Assembly (NCBI GenBank): GCA_019722365.1
Contig: JADFUC010001463.1
Coordinates: 62,001-126,000 of the forward strand
Origin: Lithospermum erythrorhizon
Taxonomy: Eukaryota > Streptophyta > Magnoliopsida > Boraginales > Boraginaceae
Reading direction: 5' to 3'
Length of the DNA stretch: 64,000 nt
Shown: in pieces, positions 1 through 11,917 of the stretch
Position numbering within the stretch: position 1 is the stretch's first letter
Layout of the letters: each line of letters begins with the position of its first letter
Made by a program: the position numbers and the translations under genes
Notes under the pieces: generated by a model
Told to the model about the DNA's origin: nothing
The model's input: the letters and a program-made list of their open reading frames with translations, nothing else
Databases searched by the model: none

Positions 1-783
1 CTCAAAAAATGAGATGTGTCGGAATATGAGTTTTTGCTCCTCGCTTCATCAACAAAATGGTAAGGGGTAGCCTGCTCCAACTTGTTCCGAGACCAATGCA
101 AGTTCCTCGTTCGGATACGAATGTAGGCATCTGTTCCTTCATAGAATCTCGCCCCACCTTCACCACTATACATGACCATAAGAGGACCGTTCAATTGACC
201 GGTGATTGAAAAGTGAGTGGAGAAGTATGAGGCAATCCAACCATAGACATAGTGAACGGGAAAGAAGGCCATTGCATTACTAGGAGTCTTGGAAGCCGCA
301 ATCGCATTCAGGCCTCTGTAGATGCTAGATAGAACAGGAACTGCGAGGCTAACTCGGTCCCCCCTAGCCATGAAGCATGCCATCTTGAATACCTCCGCCC
401 TAATGTTACCTATTGACCTTACAGGGAGAACGAAGCAACATAGCCAACATGAAAGAAAAACAAGATATGTCCCCTCTCTTAAGTTGTCCGGAATGTTAAG
501 ACGGGTGAATGTTTCCACATCCTTATCGCTCCACGGGCTTATTCTTGGTAGCACTCGTTGTCACAGTAGAAGTTTGGCTTATTCGCACTCTTTCCTCGAG
601 TAGCGCATTATATCTCATAAGTTTGCTCCAAAAAGGATCCAATTCAGAATGGAGACAAATACGACGCCTTTCTATGACAGAGCAAGTGATATGCATGGAG
701 CAAATAAGTGCAAGTCTCATGTAATTGCCTGCCTCATAAGTATCATCCATGTTCTCAATGAAAGCACTGGGGAACCACATCAT
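1..783 (-). pseudogene. Plant mobile domain (PMD) protein fragment, frameshifted, runs off the window
   Basis: On the minus strand, 783 to about 523 reads open from a Met and includes the stretch 'LALICSMHITCSVIERRR' and then 'LDPFW'. From about 560 down to base 1 a second frame stays open without a stop. It carries motifs such as 'WSDKDVETFTRLNIPD', 'FLSCWLCCFVLP', 'FKMACFMARGDRVSLAVPVL', 'SSIYRGLNAIA' and 'GEGGARFYEG'. This order (WxDKD, CWLCxFVLP, SIYRGLN, SGEGGA) is that of the plant mobile domain of MAIN/MAIL-like and transposon-carried proteins. The two frames overlap near 525-563, where the second meets a TGA, so one indel separates them. The C-terminus lies outside the window. Plant PMD genes are often carried by transposons, and a gypsy-type 3' end lies downstream on the opposite strand. 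Family call fairly sure; function in this copy unlikely because of the frameshift. Confidence 0.75.
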
Positions 784-2580
784 CGAACAATCGACTGGGC
801 ATGAAGGCCTACAAGTCAGGCAAGTCCTACAAACAGATTGGACACGACTTCAAGAATGGGTGAACAAAGTATCGTGTAAGGCTCCATGACTTGCGTAATT
901 TTACCACTAATATCCGGGAAGACAATCATATGTATATGTAGCAGGCATAGACAAATTGCTACGTAATCAAGATCAACGAGGATATCTCTACACCTCGCTG
1001 AAGAACGCCCTTTCGCCCACTCCCAAGAACCTTGAGTATATGCAAATTCTCCACGGCTTCCAAGATCGGGTACTCCCAAGAAGTTTCACAGATGAAACGC
1101 GAAGTTCTCAATAACTGAAGCGGATCACCTAAGATATCAATCAAGTTCAAATATCACGGATCGAGTCCTCGTAAGATATAATGACACTTGAAAGTATCAT
1201 GGTCTCCAAAAAGATATCAGCCAAGTTCAAAATATCATGAAGACGAGTCCCTCTAAAAATACAATAACACTCAAGACCTATATAAGATGCATGCGCACGG
1301 TGAATTTATCAGATAAAGCTACATGCAAATGGTGAAATCTACGTATGTAAGGTGCATGCAAAATGGTGGAATCTATATATTATATGATGCTTAAAATATC
1401 ATATTCATGCAAACAGTCATCAAGCCTAAACTAGAAGAAAGTACCTCCACCCCACCTAGCTATCCCATTTCCAGAAAAGTACCAAACGAAATAAAAGCTC
1501 AGTCCAAACATGCTCAATTCAGACAGATGAATAAAAGCTTAGTCCAACTTTCCTCCATAAATGAATAAAGTTTCAGTCAGATACTCTTAACAAAAGCTTG
1601 TGATCATTTAGAAAAGATGCTTGACTCTATATATTCTATCATGAGTATCAAATGGGAGTCAACTACTACAACAAGGCTTAGTCCAAGTGCACAAATGCAA
1701 AATTTTACGTCGATTAATGTGGAAATTTTGGAAAGGAGCGAGTAAAGGAAATAACGAAACGGTGCGAGAATGAAAACATATAGAATCCTACAAAGACAAG
1801 ACATGGTTTCTCCTCAAGATAATATGTTTCAAGGGTAGGAGTTGTTACCTAAAAACAATGAAGAGGTAGAGTCGATGCCGGCGTCGGTACGGAATGGCCA
1901 GTTGAACTCAATTTGAAAGCAAGCACTGTGGCGAATGTTGTATATATGCCTGCTGGAATCAAGAACAGTGTTAACAATAATGAAGTAAAGTTATACATGT
2001 GAGAACAAGTACGAAGCTTTGCTTACATGCGCTAGAACCATTAGTTCTCTGCTAGATAAGTACAGAGCTTAATATTGATAGCAAATGTGAGGAAGTGGGC
2101 ACTGCTTTATTGCTTTTATAGGCAGTGGAGGTAAGGTGATTAAGATTAGTTGCAACTGGACCCAAATTTTGCTGAGAAATTTAAATTCAAATGGGAATAA
2201 TCTTCCCGCTGAAGTTTATTTTAACCACTTCAGAGTTTTGAGGAACTTGAGAGTCCTCATGATGTGGACGAAGCTTCTTTCAAATTCACATGGTTCCAGA
2301 CCGTTCAATAATTTAAGGAGCTGAGTTTCTTTGCTCATTTTGATAAGTTTATCTTCCTGGACAAGTTTGGCCCAACAAATTAAAAGAAGGGCCATACAAG
2401 ATTCTAGAATAAGACATATATGTGATATGCCTAGTCTTATTATATGAATCGGTCCTATGGTGGTAAATGGTATCAGTCAGCACAGCTCAATCTAACCTTT
2501 TACCAAACTCATCATGGATCCGAGATTTAAATTGATCGAACTCGACTACTCTAAAACTCATTAATTTGAGTACGCATTGC
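784..2580. other. Probable internal part of the LTR element, no intact gene
   Basis: No long open frame is present. The minus strand at 816-1079 is open and lies just upstream of the PMD frame, so it may be an older N-terminal part of that protein, but no motif was recognised. Near 2366-2400 the plus strand resembles a decayed gypsy integrase C-terminus (K-x-GP followed by EGPYKI-like residues across a frameshift). At about 2467 the string TGGTATCAG resembles a tRNA-Met primer-binding site; without a clear LTR end before it this may be chance. Confidence 0.3.
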
Positions 2581-3050
2581 CCGAGGGGGCAATTGTTGGT
2601 AACGTAAATTTATTCAATAAACGTTCCAATTAAATTAGTTAATTAAGTTCCCATTTAATAATTTATATTTTAGAATTTAGTTAATTAAATCATGCAGTTC
2701 AATTAAATATTTACATGTGTCGTTTATTATCAAATTATAAACTCTCGTGATTAAAATTGACCATCAAATTATGGCCCCGAAGGCCACGAGAAACTGATCA
2801 TAATAAATAATTATTTCCTCCAAACAAATATTTGAAATAACTTAAAGAGTCGGATAATATATCTTTTAAATAAATAGAAAGATATACTTATCGAACAAAA
2901 ATCATATACTTATTCTTTAATTAAGTCAGTTACTAATTATCGAGGTCCAAGTCGAGACCAATCGAAGTCCAGGTTCAAGCCGAGACCAACCGAAGTCCAG
3001 GCTCAAGCCCAATCGAAGTCAAGCCCAAATCCAAGCCCATCACCTAATAT

Positions 3051-3064
3051 GCCTATAAATAGAG
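3051..3064 (+). promoter_or_regulatory. LTR TATA box
   Basis: CCTATAAATAGAGG lies in the LTR about 25-35 bases before an ATG at 3087. This is the expected place for the U3/R promoter of a plant LTR retrotransposon. Confidence 0.5.
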
Positions 3065-3086
3065 GCATTCTCATTCATTTTAGGGG

Positions 3087-3452
3087 ATGGAAATTCATTT
3101 GCAAAAAGAAAGGATAAAAAAGTGTAATACAGAAAGTCTGCTAAATCGAGAACTCTCCTTCAACATTCAAGTTGCATCTGAACATTCAAACCTTCAAGCA
3201 TTTGAATCTTCGAATCTTCAAGTATTCGAATCTTCAAACATTCGAACCTTCAAATCTTTGAATCTTCGAATCTTCAAGTCTTCGAATCTCCAAATATTCA
3301 AACATTCAAGTCTTCAAATCTTCAAAGACTACATTCAAACATTCAGTTCAAGATCGTTTATTCAAACCTCAATCAAGCCACAAGGCAATATCCAAGCGCT
3401 CAAGTTACAAATATTCAACAATCAAGTCCAAGAACAAGTCGCTAAGATCTGA
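3087..3452 (+). repeat. LTR leader with CTTCAAATC minirepeats, open for 121 codons
   Basis: Imperfect ~9-base units of the form CTTCAAATC / CTTCGAATC repeat from about 3168 to 3440. Because the unit is a multiple of three, one frame stays open from an ATG at 3087 to 3452 and encodes a low-complexity peptide of the type SSNLQxFE/K. The open frame is best explained by the repeat period. It sits in the R/U5 region of the LTR, directly downstream of the TATA box. No protein family is recognised. Confidence 0.55.
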
Positions 3453-3599
3453 CTCAGAGTGTAAAGTAGAATCAGAAACAAGAGAGATTGTGCTCAAATC
3501 ATATCAATAAATATTTCTTTGCAACCGCCATTTTCTTTGTCTTCAAATATCATCTTTTATAAGCTGAGCCTTTTTTCATAAATGGGTAGGCTTAAAATC

Positions 3600-6165
3600 C
3601 ATAAATCTTGCACATGTGTGTCTTATTCCTAAAACTTTATCACCTTCAAACATGACTGGGGTCCGTCCTATTAGCTTATGTAACGTTATGGCAAAGATCG
3701 TGGGTGAAGGTTTAGGTAACAGGTTGCGGCCTATACTTATGTTGATAATTTCTGAGGTGCTTTCTTACCAGGGAGAATTATTTCAGATAGCATTTTAATT
3801 GCCCATGAGGTGCTTCATTACATGAACCATTCTTAGAATGTTAAAAATAACTGCATGGTAATTAAATTGATGCAGTATTGATACGATGTGGTTGAATGGC
3901 CGTTCTTGGAAGCTATTATGTCAAACTTGGTTTTTGTCGCGTTTGTTAATCGGGTTATGCGCTTGGTTTCAAATCGTCTTTATAATTTCTTGATTAATTC
4001 AAGATACCAAAAAGGTTTTTACGCCGCTCGGGAACTGTCAGGGTCCTTTGTCGCCCTACCTCTTTCTTCTCTCAGCAGGGCTGACTAGTACGTCATGGGT
4101 TATCGGTGAGAGGAAGGCTATTTCAGGTATCCGTATTAGCAGAGAGAGTCCGAGCATTAGTCACATTCTTTTGTGATCTACACTATGATTTTTGTGCAGC
4201 TACCATGACGGCGATTATCATGAATATTCTCATGAGTACGGTGAAGTCGAGACAAATGATCGACATCAATGTTATCAATTAGTTTTTCACCTAAGACCGG
4301 GTAAAAGATTAGAGGATATTATGTCGATCCTCGGCTCAAGGAAGTTCACCAAGAAAATATTTGGGTCTTCCTTCTCAGGTGGGTCGGACAAAGAAAGAGG
4401 TTTTCCGGTATATAGCGAGCCTCGTTGAAGAAAGGATAAGAGGATGGAAAAGTAAACTACTTTCACAAGTGGGTAAAGAAATTCTCATTAAATCGGTTTT
4501 GTTAGCTATTCGAACTATGTCAGCGAATTGTTTCAAATTGCCACTTGGTATTATTGATAACCCGAATGTAATGCAAAGTTCTTTTTGGGCAAATTCGGCG
4601 GCGGTATGGTATTCAATGGAAAGTCATGTCGCTGCTTAGCGAAGCTCGAGGCGCTTTGGGATTTAAGAATTTAGAGCGCATGTAACTTGGCTCTTCTAGC
4701 CATGTTGAGGGCAACTAGGGAGGCTTCAATCATTAAATTATTGAAAGGAAGATATTTAAAGAGATCATCCTTTCTACATGCTAAATTGGGGAATAACCCG
4801 TCTTATGGGTGGCGTAACTTACAAGAGGGGAGAGCTATTTTACTTAAGGGAGCAAGATAGAGAGTAGGTGCTAAGCAGAAGATTGACATTTGAAAGATCC
4901 GTGGATGAACGGAAGACGCCCGTGTAGTTGGGGGGGATGGGAGGCGAGATGGGTGTCCCAATTAATAAAAGATGGGCAAATATTGGCAATTCCTTTGAGT
5001 GGGTGCCTCTGAGGGATAAACTTGTTTGGCACTACGCAAATGTGGTACTATGTTACGTGTTGGGAATGATGCGCCATCGAGATGAAGAGGAATGGTGATA
5101 TTGGTAAGAGGACCCGAGTAAGGAACAGCAGCACTGCATTAGAGGTATTGAAAGGCTGTTGGAAGGAGACTGGCAATTAAAAATACCACCACATATTAAA
5201 ATGTTTTTGTGGAGATGTTTGCATAATATCATCCCAACAAGAGATCGCCTTGGTCGTAGAGGCGTCATTGTGGAAAGTAATTTTGTTTTCTGCCATAATT
5301 CTTATGAAAGTTTAACGCATATTCTACTTGCGTGTCCTTTCTCTAGTAAGCTTTGGTTCGCTTCACCTTGGAACTTAAACACCAAGGGCCAAATATGGAA
5401 TTCCTTCAAGGAGTGGTGGACTATTATCTATGCACGACTTAAACAACAAGGGAGGCTGGACATTCTAGAGGGTGTGGTTTGTATGGAAATCAAGGAATGG
5501 CATTATATTTAGAACCGATGAAATAGGTTCGGTTTTTAAAAAATAAAGGAATGGCATTATATTTGAGAACGGGGGGAAAAGTTGGGAGCAAATCTGGGAC
5601 GCTGGGGTATGATTAGCGCATGACTTTGATGAAGCAAATTGCAGGCTGGTGGATCTTACTGATGCACAAGCTGTTGGGCGAGAGGTGATTAACCACCAAT
5701 GGAGAAAACCAGAAACAGGGTACATGAAAGTCAATATTGATGCAGCTTTTTACAAGACAACAATGTCTGGGGCAATTGGGGTGGTAGGACGAGATGATTG
5801 TGGAAAATTCGGGGTTCTCTTTTCACTAGAGTGCCACATGTAGGGTCCTCACTAATTGCTGAGTGTCTCGCGATGAGAGCGGGGATGGAGTTTGCTTCTT
5901 GGAACCACAACTGGAGGCGGATGATCCTTGAAAGCGATGCGAAGCAAGCAAAAGGCACCTGAAGAAGTGGCGAACATAACAGGAGACATCTTATTCTTAG
6001 CACGACATATGGATGTAAAATTCCAATATGTTCCTAGAGTATCCAACAATGTAGCTCATGAAGTGGCTCATTGGGGACATGGCGGATTGATGGAGTTTCA
6101 ATGGCTTCACCAACCACCACATTGGCTTATACCAGCCCTTTCACACGATTTGTCAGCTTAGTTAG
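3600..6165 (+). pseudogene. L1-type non-LTR retrotransposon (LINE) ORF2 remnant, 5'-truncated
   Basis: Broken frames appear in ORF2 order on the plus strand. An RT block with 'LIPKTLSPSNMTGVRPISLCNV' spread over 3616-3798 contains the typical RPISLCN motif. The RT thumb region at 4361-4620 has GLPS, 'GWKSKLLSQVGKEILIKSV' and FKLP. A zf-RVT domain lies at 5159-5370 (IPPHIKMFLWR, HNIIPTRDRL, CHNSYESLTHILLACP). A plant-type RNase H domain follows at 5695-5845 ('YMKVNIDAAFYK') and its end at 5960-6090 ('FQYVPRVSNNVAHEVAHWG'). The catalytic F/Y-x-DD region around 4180-4200 is unrecognisable, and several frameshifts and stops separate the blocks. The element begins inside RT, so it is 5'-truncated, as is common for L1. 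Non-functional. Confidence 0.88.
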
Positions 6166-6275
6166 TAGTTGTCTCTTTTTACACGTTTATTTCTTTACAT
6201 TCAGGGAATACCTTTTGTACCGTTGGTCATTTTTATGATATCATATAGTTTGCTAAAAACAAAAACAAAAAAATA
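6166..6275 (+). mobile_element. LINE 3' UTR and A-rich tail
   Basis: After the RNase H stop a short T-rich 3' UTR runs into AAAAACAAAAACAAAAAAA at about 6255-6273, the A-rich end expected of a target-primed L1 insertion. No clear target-site duplication was found against the truncated 5' end near 3600. Confidence 0.55.
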
Positions 6276-7583
6276 GTTTGATATGGTTTTGGGTGAATGA
6301 TGCAAATTTGATGAAATTGAATTATAAGTATTTTGAAATTTTTTATTTTTTCAAACCTAATAGGTTAGGAATCAACATATTTTTAGGCTTTGGATACTAA
6401 GGATTTGGATGATGTTTATTATGTTGAAATTTTAGTTAACATGATTATCAAGAGATCGAGATGAATGTAATTTACAATTTGATCCCAGATCAAATTTTAA
6501 ATTTGTCCAAAATTTTGCACTATAATCCTTAATTGATGAAGAACTAGACTTAGGCTTAATTTGCTTTATATTATTTAACAAAATAATTGACAGTGTTGTT
6601 GACGCAAAAAAAGATGGTGCTTTACCTCAGCAACAAAAGTTTTTCGATTGACTATCTGTCAGTCAACGAGCATATTTAAAGAGGGTTATCGGGTCTTCTT
6701 CAACTTTCAGACTGCATCTCCCAACGGCCACATCCATGGCTTTTCGTTCCTCCGTTCCACAACTTTAGACTACTTATACGAGCCGTTTCGAAGGCAACAT
6801 GAGATTGTCATACAAAGATATCCACAAACTACATTTCAGTTAAATGAAATCACAGAATAATTACCTGCGGGAACATGTTGAATGTCCCATCCTCACCATT
6901 ATTAATGCTCACACTACAAAATTTATGTTACGTGATTGCAACGTGAATGAGTTACCAAATTATTCCTTAATAGTGTTAAATAAATTTAGACATGTTATCA
7001 TCCAAATTCATTTGGCATTCCCTTGAACCTGAACTAGTCGAGAGAGATGAACCCGCACCAAATTGAGAACCGGTCGAAACCCCCACTGTTGCATAAAACT
7101 GTGATGTTGAGGGCGAGCCGGTTGGCAGTATTCAAAGTGAAAATATTAACAGTTACATTCAATTACAAACTATACGAAAGTTGTTCCTTTTTCATGGAAA
7201 TTTACCCATCACAAAGATGCACTGAGAAACAAAACGAACTTCTTGTTAACTTTGAGCTTATCTCTTGCCAGCGGATTCTATTTCAAAATTTAGTGGGATT
7301 TAAGTGATGATTATCCGGAGCATGGTGTGTTTCCACACCCAAATAGTATTTCTTTAGGTATGAAATTAATACTAGAACGCCCCCCTATTTTGAAGGATAG
7401 TGATTGAGGAAGTTTTCGATTAAGGAAAAAGTAATTGGATTTCGCTAATACTCTTGATAGGGTGTGAGATTATATTATTTCCCATTATCAGGAAAGAATA
7501 GTGTGGGCTCTTTACTTGAATAAGAAATAAGTTCCATCTCTGAACCCCAATTGTGTTATCAAAATTTGAATAGGTTTATTAGT
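6276..7583. other. Intergenic, nothing recognised
   Basis: Short plus-strand open frames at 6648-6860, 6844-7026 and 7047-7307 overlap or abut but show no recognisable motif. No splice-supported gene could be assembled. The sequence is otherwise AT-rich. Confidence 0.4.
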
Positions 7584-7824
7584 TACTCCTCGAGTCCCAA
7601 TTCTTGATCATATAACAAAATTTCTTTTTCCTTTTACTTGATCATATAGAATTGATACAATTTTATCTTGATGCTCCACTTTTATCCCTCGATAAATACT
7701 TTGTTTCCATGATTAATTAAAATTTTTTTGAAATAACTTTTAGAGATATATTAGTAATATTAATCAAGCTCTTAATAAGTACTTTTACACTTCCATGATC
7801 AAATAAGGAGTGGGACGGGCGGTA
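7584..7824. mobile_element. Stowaway-like MITE
   Basis: The left end TACTCCTCGAGTCCCA and right end TGGGACGGGCGGTA are decayed versions of the TACTCCCTCCGTCCCA termini of Tc1/mariner Stowaway elements. Next to each terminus is a second inverted match, TTGATCATATA on the left and CATGATCAAATAAGGAG on the right. TA is the expected target duplication. Internal sequence is AT-rich and non-coding. Confidence 0.65.
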
Positions 7825-9174
7825 TTATAAAGTAATTCTATGTAGCAAATTCCCCAACATCCCGACTAAGTGTAATAACCAGATTCCGGTTAATTCGATA
7901 ATAATAATTAAATTAAAATTAATTTGAGCGAATCACATTTATAATTTAGTAGTAATAAAAATTGGGGACAATTCGAGGTTAAGTTAGATGGAATTCGGAG
8001 TCGTTCGATAACTCAGATTAAACAATTTCTAGGGCCTGAGCTGCGTGCGGTTTTCCATGACTTAAGAGTTAAGTTATCTTTCATCCTTATCATCACAAAA
8101 TATCACAAAAATCTTCTCCATTTTTTTCTTTTTGGATGAGATCCCTTGAGCACAAACCCAAAAAATTTCTTCCATTTCTTCACTTTGTTAGCTTTGTTAA
8201 AGATCCCTCGAGTTGATTGTTAAGGCTTTCAAGCGTCACTTCCCTACGGGTGAGGTATAGACACTTTCAGGAGTTTTTAGTTGATTTTTAATGGTTGACT
8301 TTTTGGCATAACTCAATTTTATATGTTATTTCTAAAGCTTGTTATGGGTTCTATGATGTATATAAGTGATGAATTCATGATTTAGAAGTTGTTTGAGGAT
8401 GTTATGGTTGGGTTAACTTTTCTAGGTTTTGGTTGACTTTGTTGTTGATATTTTTATAAGACTTTGAAAGTTTAGGGAGTTTAATTGGGGCCTTATTGTA
8501 GTTATTATGAATTTAAAATGGTGATTTAAAATTGATTAAAGAGTTAAGGTTGAAAAAGTGCGATTTGTAAAGTTGAGTTATAATTGATATTTGGAGTATA
8601 GGTTGTTAGTATGGACTTGAGGGTTGACTAGATGACTTATAAGTTGATATGAAATGTTAAAAGTAATAAGGTGAAATTCTAGCGAGGAACCCGATTGGGT
8701 TGTGTCGGCTGGGTGATTGATTCGTTGTTTTATCCGTCATTTTTAGATCGTTTAGAAATAGTTCCACTAAGAGTTGGTAGTGTGTCTTACAGAGCACTTG
8801 GAGTATTGTAGTAAGGTCTTGATTATGCTTTGCGGGTGTTTTGTTAGGGGCGTTGATCGTGGAAAGTGGCAGGTTACCGTGATTGTGTTAGAAGAGGTTT
8901 TTGTGGTAGCTAGCGGTGAGTACTTATCTCACGAGATTGTACTTCACGTACTTACTTTAAATTGTGTGAACATGTGGATTTGTAGTATGATTATGTGTGA
9001 ATAATATACATGTTCTTGTAGTATTATTATGTGGTATGATTATGTGAGAATGGTATACATGTAATGGTTGTACGATCATGTGTGATTCATTTGTGTGAGT
9101 CATGATATGATTATGTGATTATATTAACGGCGTTGAGATTGCTTGAGGGTAAATGGCTTGAACTCCAAACTTAT

Positions 9175-9312
9175 ATTCGATTTATGTGGACTTATGGAAG
9201 CCTTTGTTGTATTTATGGCCTTGTCGACAACTTTCGTATTTACGTGACCTTGTCGAGCCTTGTTGTATTTACGTGGCCTTGTCGAAACTTTTGTATTCGT
9301 GGCCTTGTTGGC
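9175..9312 (+). repeat. GGCCTTGTCG minirepeats inside LTR copy 1
   Basis: About four imperfect ~28-base units, each with a (G)GCCTTGTCGA-type core preceded by TTTACGTG- or TTTATG-like sequence. The inverted LTR copy carries the complement (CGACAAGGCC) near 51520-51560. Confidence 0.5.
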
Positions 9313-9515
9313 GGAGTTATGATTGATTTATGATTGTGAATGTTTAGCTATGTCTTTGGATATTGTTTAGGTAAGTAGTTGGTTATTGAGGTGTTGAAGT
9401 TGGAGTTATGTATCACTTTGAGGGTGCTTGAGTATAGGGATTTGACCACATGTTGGGATGATGATTAGAGGGTTAGGTGACTCTCACTTTCACTTGCGGG
9501 ATATGTGATGCTATT

Positions 9516-9745
9516 GGCACTTATACTTGGTATAAGTGCGGTGTGAATATTATCAACTTTCTTGTAATGCATTATCGGTGTTGGCCTTATACTTCGGTAT
9601 AAGTGCGGTGGGAGATCTATTATCACTTTCACATGTGCATTGGTGTTGGCCTTATACTTTGGTATAAGTGCGGTGTGAGATCCCAGTATCGGCTTTCTTG
9701 TGTGCATTGTTGATGTTGGCCTTATACTACGGTATAAGTGCGGTG
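9516..9745 (+). repeat. Tandem array of hairpin units in LTR copy 1
   Basis: Four units begin at about 9516, 9583, 9648 and 9718 (spacing 67, 65 and 70). Each contains CTTATACTTCGGTATAAG or a close variant, a perfect or near-perfect 7-bp stem with a short loop, followed by TGCGGTG. The inverted LTR copy has about nine shorter-spaced units of the same core at 51057-51350. Confidence 0.75.
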
Positions 9746-9987
9746 ATTATTAGCGATTGATTCATTCCTATGAGGTAGAAGCCGGATTGAGCTATATCTT
9801 GGCATTAGAAATTGTATATTTGTGGAGATATGGGAGATAGAAGGTGATGACTAGAGTTATAGTCATTGTTGTGTCTATGATTTATTAGTGTTTGTGTACT
9901 TATTGAGACCTTCTATTATATCTTAACATGTTGTAATACAGAGACCTTCTTTGGAATCTTATTGTATGACTTTATTAAATGGGTCCT

Positions 9988-9990
<3 letters not shown>

Positions 9991-10050
<60 letters not shown>
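9991..10050. repeat. (TA)30 microsatellite
   Basis: An uninterrupted run of TA dinucleotides, followed by CTATATACTATATATCG. It lies inside LTR copy 1 and is absent at the matching place in copy 2, where only a short TATATA run remains. Confidence 0.95.
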
Positions 10051-10051
<1 letters not shown>

Positions 10052-10648
10052 TATATACTATATATCGTATTTATTCATGTTGGGCTATTATAATATTGTG
10101 CAATGCGTTCCACGTATGGTAAGTTCACCCCACCGTGTTAAGTTTCAGCAAGGCAGCGAGAACTACGCACGGCTATGGGCGTTTTCGTTTGTGCGGGTTG
10201 TGGGGCGGCTAGTTGAGCCAAGAGGTTGTTGGAAGGTTGTTCAGTGGCTAGGTAGCGTGGTGGTAGGGGATCACCAGCAGTCTCATTTTGATGTGTTTTC
10301 AACCGATTTTGATTGTTACGTATTTTCCTTTTGAACTTTAAGCGCATCGACGGTTGTCGTTTATCTGATACGAATACGGTACTTACTCTCTTTTTTTTTA
10401 GCCTTGCCGGCATTACTGTCTTTTTGGGATATGTTGTGTATATATATATGGAGTTGGTTGGTTAGATATCACCTGATGGATTGTAAATTTTAAAAACTAT
10501 TTTTAATTGAGAAATTTAATTGTAATCAAATTTTTGGATGAAACGAGTAGCTTTAAAAGCTAATTAGATCCGTCGGTATGGTGATTACGGTGTTCGGATT
10601 ATAATGACTCAGCGTCGAGGCGATGGAGCACAGGGCCGGATCGTTACG

Positions 10649-11917
10649 TAAAAAGGTCTACGAGCCCACCTCCGTCAAGCAAGAAGCCGTATGAATTATG
10701 TTACATCTGAGAAGGAGGTGGGTTAAGTTTATATACTCTTAGATCCGGGCCGTCTTGTTCAATTCTATGTATTGGAAAAATGGCGGCGTAAGGAATGCTA
10801 TTAGTATTTAAATATGAATTACTTCCGGGCGTAAACTGTAGTAAATAGGCGGTAGGATATTTGTGGCATCTTTTGGCGCCTTACGTAGCATGGGTTCGAT
10901 TCCTCCTAGGAGCAACCTTATATGAGTTGGTTTGTGGAGAACTATTAGTACATTGGGCAATTGAGGCACATCCCGCAATTTACCTCCTACGTGTAGTTCA
11001 AAGACATGAATAGTGTAGGACCCTCAGGTTTAAGATTTCAAGCTTTTAGTATTTAAAGCTGGTGTATTTAGTCAAAATAATCTAAAACAAATTAAGTCTT
11101 AATTCTTGAAGTTAGTTGGTGAAACCACAAATTAGAGATGATTTTGAATAATACTTGTTAGTTAGTACTTTATTAACAATATTCCTTAATTTTCGTCGTT
11201 ATTAGATCCAAGAATGCGACGGGTAGGCAATTAGAGTGTTATTAGATGCAGCAAGTAGGTAACTCAGTGTTAAATTAATTTTACAATTTCTCTCATGTTA
11301 AAATTTGTATATAGGCAATTCCATGATAAGTGAGACCAATGTTGAAAAGTAATCATCCTGTTGTTTAAAATGACTTTTCTGGCTAAATAATTATCTGAAA
11401 TTAATTTTTATTTTTATCAATATTTTATATTTTTTAAGATCTATAAATAGAGTTTGAGTTTGTATCATTTGGATATATATAAAAAAATTGAGATCGTATT
11501 ATATGAATGAAAGAGAATGTGAAAAAACCATTATGAATGTCTAGATATTGTGATGTTGGTAGATATTGATGTATTAAATTAAGAAAGAATAAAAATAATA
11601 TAATGTGACATAAGATAGAGTGTTAAATATTGTCTATCAATTGAAGATGGTCTTATAGCAAGGAGTAGTACCAGCACGTCAGCATCAAACAGTCGATAAC
11701 TTACTACCCTACAAATCCTATTAGAAGAAATAATTTGGGTGATTAACCAACAAGCATAATGATGATATTGTGGCTAAAAAGTGCAAACAAAAAGGCGTGC
11801 ATTAAAGTCCTAACCTCTAATTTGACATGGCATACAACATTGTCCAGAAGAGATTCTTCATATCTTTCCCACTTCAAGCCTTTCAATACATAGATGCACC
11901 ATTGGAAAAATTCAATG
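10649..11917. other. Intergenic with one B-box-like (SINE-like) fragment
   Basis: GCATGGGTTCGATTCCTCC near 10887-10905 matches the RNA polymerase III B box GGTTCGANNCC. The upstream sequence (TGGCATCTTTTGGCGCCTTACGTA) holds no clear A box, so at best this is a decayed tRNA-derived SINE or another repeat containing that string. The rest is AT-rich with no gene recognised. Confidence 0.3.

Larger units (their letters stand above)
2582..3560 (+). repeat. Ty3/gypsy-like polypurine tract and 3' LTR
   Basis: The purine-rich run CGAGGGGGCAA at about 2582-2592 is directly followed by TGTTGGTAAC, the usual arrangement of a polypurine tract and the start of a 3' LTR. Within the repeat, CCTATAAATAGAGG at about 3051 looks like a TATA box. 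A leader rich in CTTCAAATC-type minirepeats follows (3168-3440). The downstream end is not sharp: similarity to LTR-like sequence fades near 3560, just before LINE sequence. No second copy is in the window, so this is either the 3' end of an element whose body lies upstream or a remnant. Confidence 0.55.
7871..10648 (+). repeat. Large Ty3/gypsy-type LTR, copy 1 (about 2.8 kb)
   Basis: Starts TGTAATAACC and ends near GGATCGTTACG; the ends match the TGTAA...TTACA termini of a second copy at 50256-52910 in the opposite orientation. Shared blocks in the same order include the start (TAATAACC, then ATTACATTTATAATTTAGTAGT-like sequence in pieces), the 'GGCCTTGTCG' minirepeats, the TTATAC hairpin tandem array, a GATGGATTGTAAATTTTAAA block near 10475 and the GGCGA..ACAGG end. 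No gag or pol lies next to it, so it is a solo LTR or the edge of a deleted element. A (TA)30 tract has expanded inside it. Confidence 0.75.

Noticed and set aside
9516..9745. CRISPR array
   Set aside because: Regularly spaced palindromic units, but this is a plant LTR; the spacers are themselves similar to one another and no cas genes exist.
9951..10334. Protein gene over the (TA)n tract
   Set aside because: The open frame is an IYIYIY run created by the microsatellite, inside an LTR.
10880..10910. tRNA gene from the GGGTTCGATTCC string
   Set aside because: No A box and no acceptor-stem pairing at the right distance; at most a SINE-like fragment.
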